A stretch of 35,147 bases of DNA, from the NCBI GenBank assembly GCA_036397555.1, contig DASWIS010000018.1, positions 1 to 35,147 of the forward strand. Reading direction: 5' to 3'. The position numbers and the translations under genes were made by a program. Below, one piece after another: positions 32,701-35,147 of this stretch (its first letter is position 1; each line of letters begins with the position of its first letter). The notes below the pieces were generated by a model. That model saw only the letters and a list, made by a program, of their open reading frames with translations. It had not been told where the DNA came from and did not search any database. This DNA comes from Candidatus Zixiibacteriota bacterium (GTDB lineage: Bacteria > Zixibacteria > MSB-5A5 > WJJR01).

Positions 32701-35147
32701 ATGTCCCGCCACCTATTCGCAGCATCCCTCTCACTGTCGCTTGCGTGTGCGTCGTCGCTTGCGGCGCTGGCACGATCCGCCCCGGACTCCTCACGAATGA
32801 CCGGTTCAACGGCGCTCGATCCGGAGGGATTGGCGCCGCGGTTCCGGATTCACACGAGCACATCGTACCGGACCACGATCACCAACCGGGGACAGCTCGG
32901 GAGTCTGGGGTTCGACCTGGTGGATTCGTCAGACGTCGATTCGCCGAATCCGCGATGGGCGCCGGGGTTTGAGTCGCCGCCGTTTGCGCGCGTCGACTAT
33001 CTCTACGAGGCGGGGCTGTGGGTCGGCGGGATCGTCGGCGGCGACACGCTGGTATCGACGGGGACGCTGGACTTCTTCATCGAGGGGGAGTTTCGCCCGT
33101 TGGGCGCCGACCCGCCAGTGTATTCCGACGCACTCGGAGACGAGGAATACGGTACGGCGTATGCGGACACAGTGACGGAGACATCGGAAGTGGATGAGGA
33201 CATCGTCGATGGGGCGCATCGTCCGCTGCCGGTCCGTGTCAGTCAGCGCTCGCGGCTCGTCGGCGACTCAGTCTACAGCCACGGACTGATCGTGGAGATT
33301 GTCGTCACCAACATCGGCGATGAAACGATACGTGATCTGTGGCTGGGGTGGCTGGTCGACTGCGATATCGGTCACATCGACATGGCCAATGTCTGGCGGC
33401 ACGATCTTTCCGGTTACCGAACGGGCGCTATTGCACTCGAAGGGGCGACATTCGACATCCGCGCCGGATGGAGCGCCGACAACGACGGAAAACCGAACGA
33501 CAACGGCGCGTACGATGACTCGTCGGCAACGTCGGTCTTCGGAGCGATGTATCTGGGCGGTGAACCGGAACTGACCGAGCGTTCCTTCAATTGGTGGAAC
33601 CGCGGGTTTTCAATGCAGCAGGCCGTGGTCGATTGGGGACCGCAACGGACACCCGGCGTGACCAATGCCATCGGCGGACGTGGTACGCCGATCGGAGATG
33701 GGTTGCGTTACCGGTTCATGTCCAATCGTGAGTTCGATTACGATCAGGTGCACGCGGCCGTGGATCGCACCGCCGACGGCTGGATCGCACCGACCGATTC
33801 GGCCATTGCGCGGGACATCGCCAACGGCACCGATACCCGGTTTCTCCTGACGATGGGAGAGACTGATCTGGCTGCGGGCGATTCGCTCGCCTCAGTCTGG
33901 ACGTTCGTCGTCGCACCCGGCTGGCACACCGATCCGAACCACTTCGACAGCACGTTCGATCCGGCATCACCCGATGACTACCTCGCCGGGCTCAATGTGC
34001 CGGCGCTTGATTCGTCACTGGCGCGGATGATGCAGCTTTGGCAAACTGAGTTCGCGGTTGCGCGCATCGGCCCGCCGCGGAATTGGGTTTTGTCCGGCTG
34101 GGATGATCACGAGGCGTATCTCTCATGGTCTCCGCGCGGTACGTTGCGTCTGGCCGGATATGATATTCTGCGTTCGCTTGACCCGTCTATCTTCCCTGAT
34201 CTGCCGATTGTTTTACTCCCCGAAAACGATACCGCGCACACAGACTCCGGATTGGATCGTGAGCAGACGTACTACTACGCGATCCGTTCGCGCGGTGAGG
34301 ATGGCCGCACCGGAATGCTCTCGGCGCCCGTTGACGTGCTGCCGGACCGGCCGATGCGACCCAGCGGACTGCTCACCAGCCGTGCCGACGCGCGCATCGA
34401 CCTGACATGGAATGAACCATCGGAGGCCGATGTCGTGAGGCATCGCGTCTACCGGCGCATGCCGGGGCTGGCGTACGGGCAGATTGGAGAATCACAAACC
34501 GATGCATATTCCGATCAGGCAGCGCGCAATGCGCACATCTACGAGTATCAGGTAACGGCCGTCTCGGTCCTGGGGAATGAGAGCTTTACGAGCACGCCGC
34601 GAATCGGGATCGCTTTCGCATTCGACGGCCTGCCGCTGTTGTTAGACGAGACGCTTTCGGGACCGACGAGCCAGACGGATAAGGACTCGGTGGCGACGAT
34701 TTGGAATCGGATGGTCGAACCGGCTTCGTACCGCGATGCCGATCCGGCGGCGCCCCATCCGTTCACCTGGCGCATCGTGGAGCCGGCGTCTGTCTCATCC
34801 GCGCCGCGCACCGACCTGACGGCGTTGAATCTGTATGACGCCCATCCGGTGACGTTCGTCGTATCCGACGGGCGCTTTGCGATCCGTCCGGAGACACTCG
34901 ACCAATTGCCGTTGTATGTCGGCGCAGGAGGTATTGCGATACTGTCGGGACGAGACTTGTTCAATTCAGCGCCGTTGGCGAAGGGCTTTGTCGAGTTCGG
35001 TCCCGGCGATTTCGCCTATGATGTGCTCGGAATCAATCGCGCCTACTATCCGGAAGTCCTCTTGTCGAACCCGACACGCATGAATGCGGAGTTTGTCGCC
35101 GCCGATCCTGCAATGACCGGTTGGCCCACGTTGGATGTCGATCCCTC
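32701..35147 (+). CDS. Large secreted surface protein with fibronectin-III-like domains (3' end beyond window)
   Basis: Translating from the ATG at 32701 gives 815 open codons to the window edge with no stop. The N-terminus is a signal peptide (RHLFAASLSLSLACASSLAALA). The first roughly 430 residues are beta-rich without an enzyme motif, including a stretch WLGWLVDCDIGHIDMANVW that echoes the layout of the 28568-31177 protein. Fibronectin-III-like segments follow (SGLDREQTYYYAIRSRGEDG, IYEYQVTAVSVLGNESF). After that comes a domain with IAILSGRDLFNSA and a YDVLGI motif, similar in feel to Rossmann-like surface modules, which I cannot name. A type IX sorting domain would be expected beyond the right edge. 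The Shine-Dalgarno is weak. Confidence 0.8.
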   Translation, partial: MSRHLFAASLSLSLACASSLAALARSAPDSSRMTGSTALDPEGLAPRFRIHTSTSYRTTITNRGQLGSLGFDLVDSSDVDSPNPRWAPGFESPPFARVDYLYEAGLWVGGIVGGDTLVSTGTLDFFIEGEFRPLGADPPVYSDALGDEEYGTAYADTVTETSEVDEDIVDGAHRPLPVRVSQRSRLVGDSVYSHGLIVEIVVTNIGDETIRDLWLGWLVDCDIGHIDMANVWRHDLSGYRTGAIALEGATFDIRAGWSADNDGKPNDNGAYDDSSATSVFGAMYLGGEPELTERSFNWWNRGFSMQQAVVDWGPQRTPGVTNAIGGRGTPIGDGLRYRFMSNREFDYDQVHAAVDRTADGWIAPTDSAIARDIANGTDTRFLLTMGETDLAAGDSLASVWTFVVAPGWHTDPNHFDSTFDPASPDDYLAGLNVPALDSSLARMMQLWQTEFAVARIGPPRNWVLSGWDDHEAYLSWSPRGTLRLAGYDILRSLDPSIFPDLPIVLLPENDTAHTDSGLDREQTYYYAIRSRGEDGRTGMLSAPVDVLPDRPMRPSGLLTSRADARIDLTWNEPSEADVVRHRVYRRMPGLAYGQIGESQTDAYSDQAARNAHIYEYQVTAVSVLGNESFTSTPRIGIAFAFDGLPLLLDETLSGPTSQTDKDSVATIWNRMVEPASYRDADPAAPHPFTWRIVEPASVSSAPRTDLTALNLYDAHPVTFVVSDGRFAIRPETLDQLPLYVGAGGIAILSGRDLFNSAPLAKGFVEFGPGDFAYDVLGINRAYYPEVLLSNPTRMNAEFVAADPAMTGWPTLDVDP

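Overview
Organism: the window is GC-rich and gene-dense. It encodes a PorU-like C25 sortase beside a PorV-like barrel, secreted proteins ending in FlgD-like C-terminal sorting domains, and proteins ending in a duplicated dockerin-like 'NVFDVV' module. This combination points to an uncultured member of the Fibrobacteres-Chlorobi-Bacteroidetes (FCB) superphylum, probably Zixibacteria or a relative. That placement is inferred from gene content; no phylogenetic marker is present.

Layout. 1-8905 (minus): an apparent operon of a C25 sortase, a PorV-type barrel carrying a large beta-propeller insertion, and a secreted M6-like metalloprotease that runs off the left edge. 9449-16383 (plus): a secreted subtilase with PKD and dockerin-like modules, a polytopic TPR membrane protein, and an S41 C-terminal processing protease closed by a strong terminator. 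16721-20602: a secreted FG-GAP/dockerin-like gene split by a 2,332 bp transposon (17138-19469) that has 19 bp perfect terminal inverted repeats and an 8 bp target duplication. 20651-26809: a SulP transporter, a secreted alpha/beta hydrolase followed by a threefold 124 bp tandem repeat, a GT39-like glycosyltransferase and an MFS transporter. 26932-28479: a type II restriction-modification pair resembling MjaI (CTAG). 28568-35147: two large secreted surface proteins (the right one is cut by the window edge) flanking a RecB/Cas4-like Fe-S nuclease.

How the genes work together: much of the window concerns type IX-like secretion. It holds a candidate signal-processing enzyme (C25), an outer-membrane acceptor barrel (PorV-like) and likely clients (C25 itself and the 28568-31177 protein, with C-terminal sorting domains; the M6 protease and the 32701 protein have unseen C-termini). 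Two further secreted proteins share the dockerin-like tail.

Most unusual region: the transposon carries more than its IS1-like transposase. It also holds a winged-helix-like gene, a highly structured non-coding stretch, a small KGG-type basic protein and a complete tRNA gene. The tRNA has anticodon GCU (serine codons AGC/AGU) but no long variable arm, and its body carries arginine identity features (A20, C35, U36, A73). It looks like a tRNA-Arg(UCU) altered at the wobble base. In addition, a manual read found no CTAG tetranucleotide anywhere in the window, consistent with the CTAG-type restriction-modification call.
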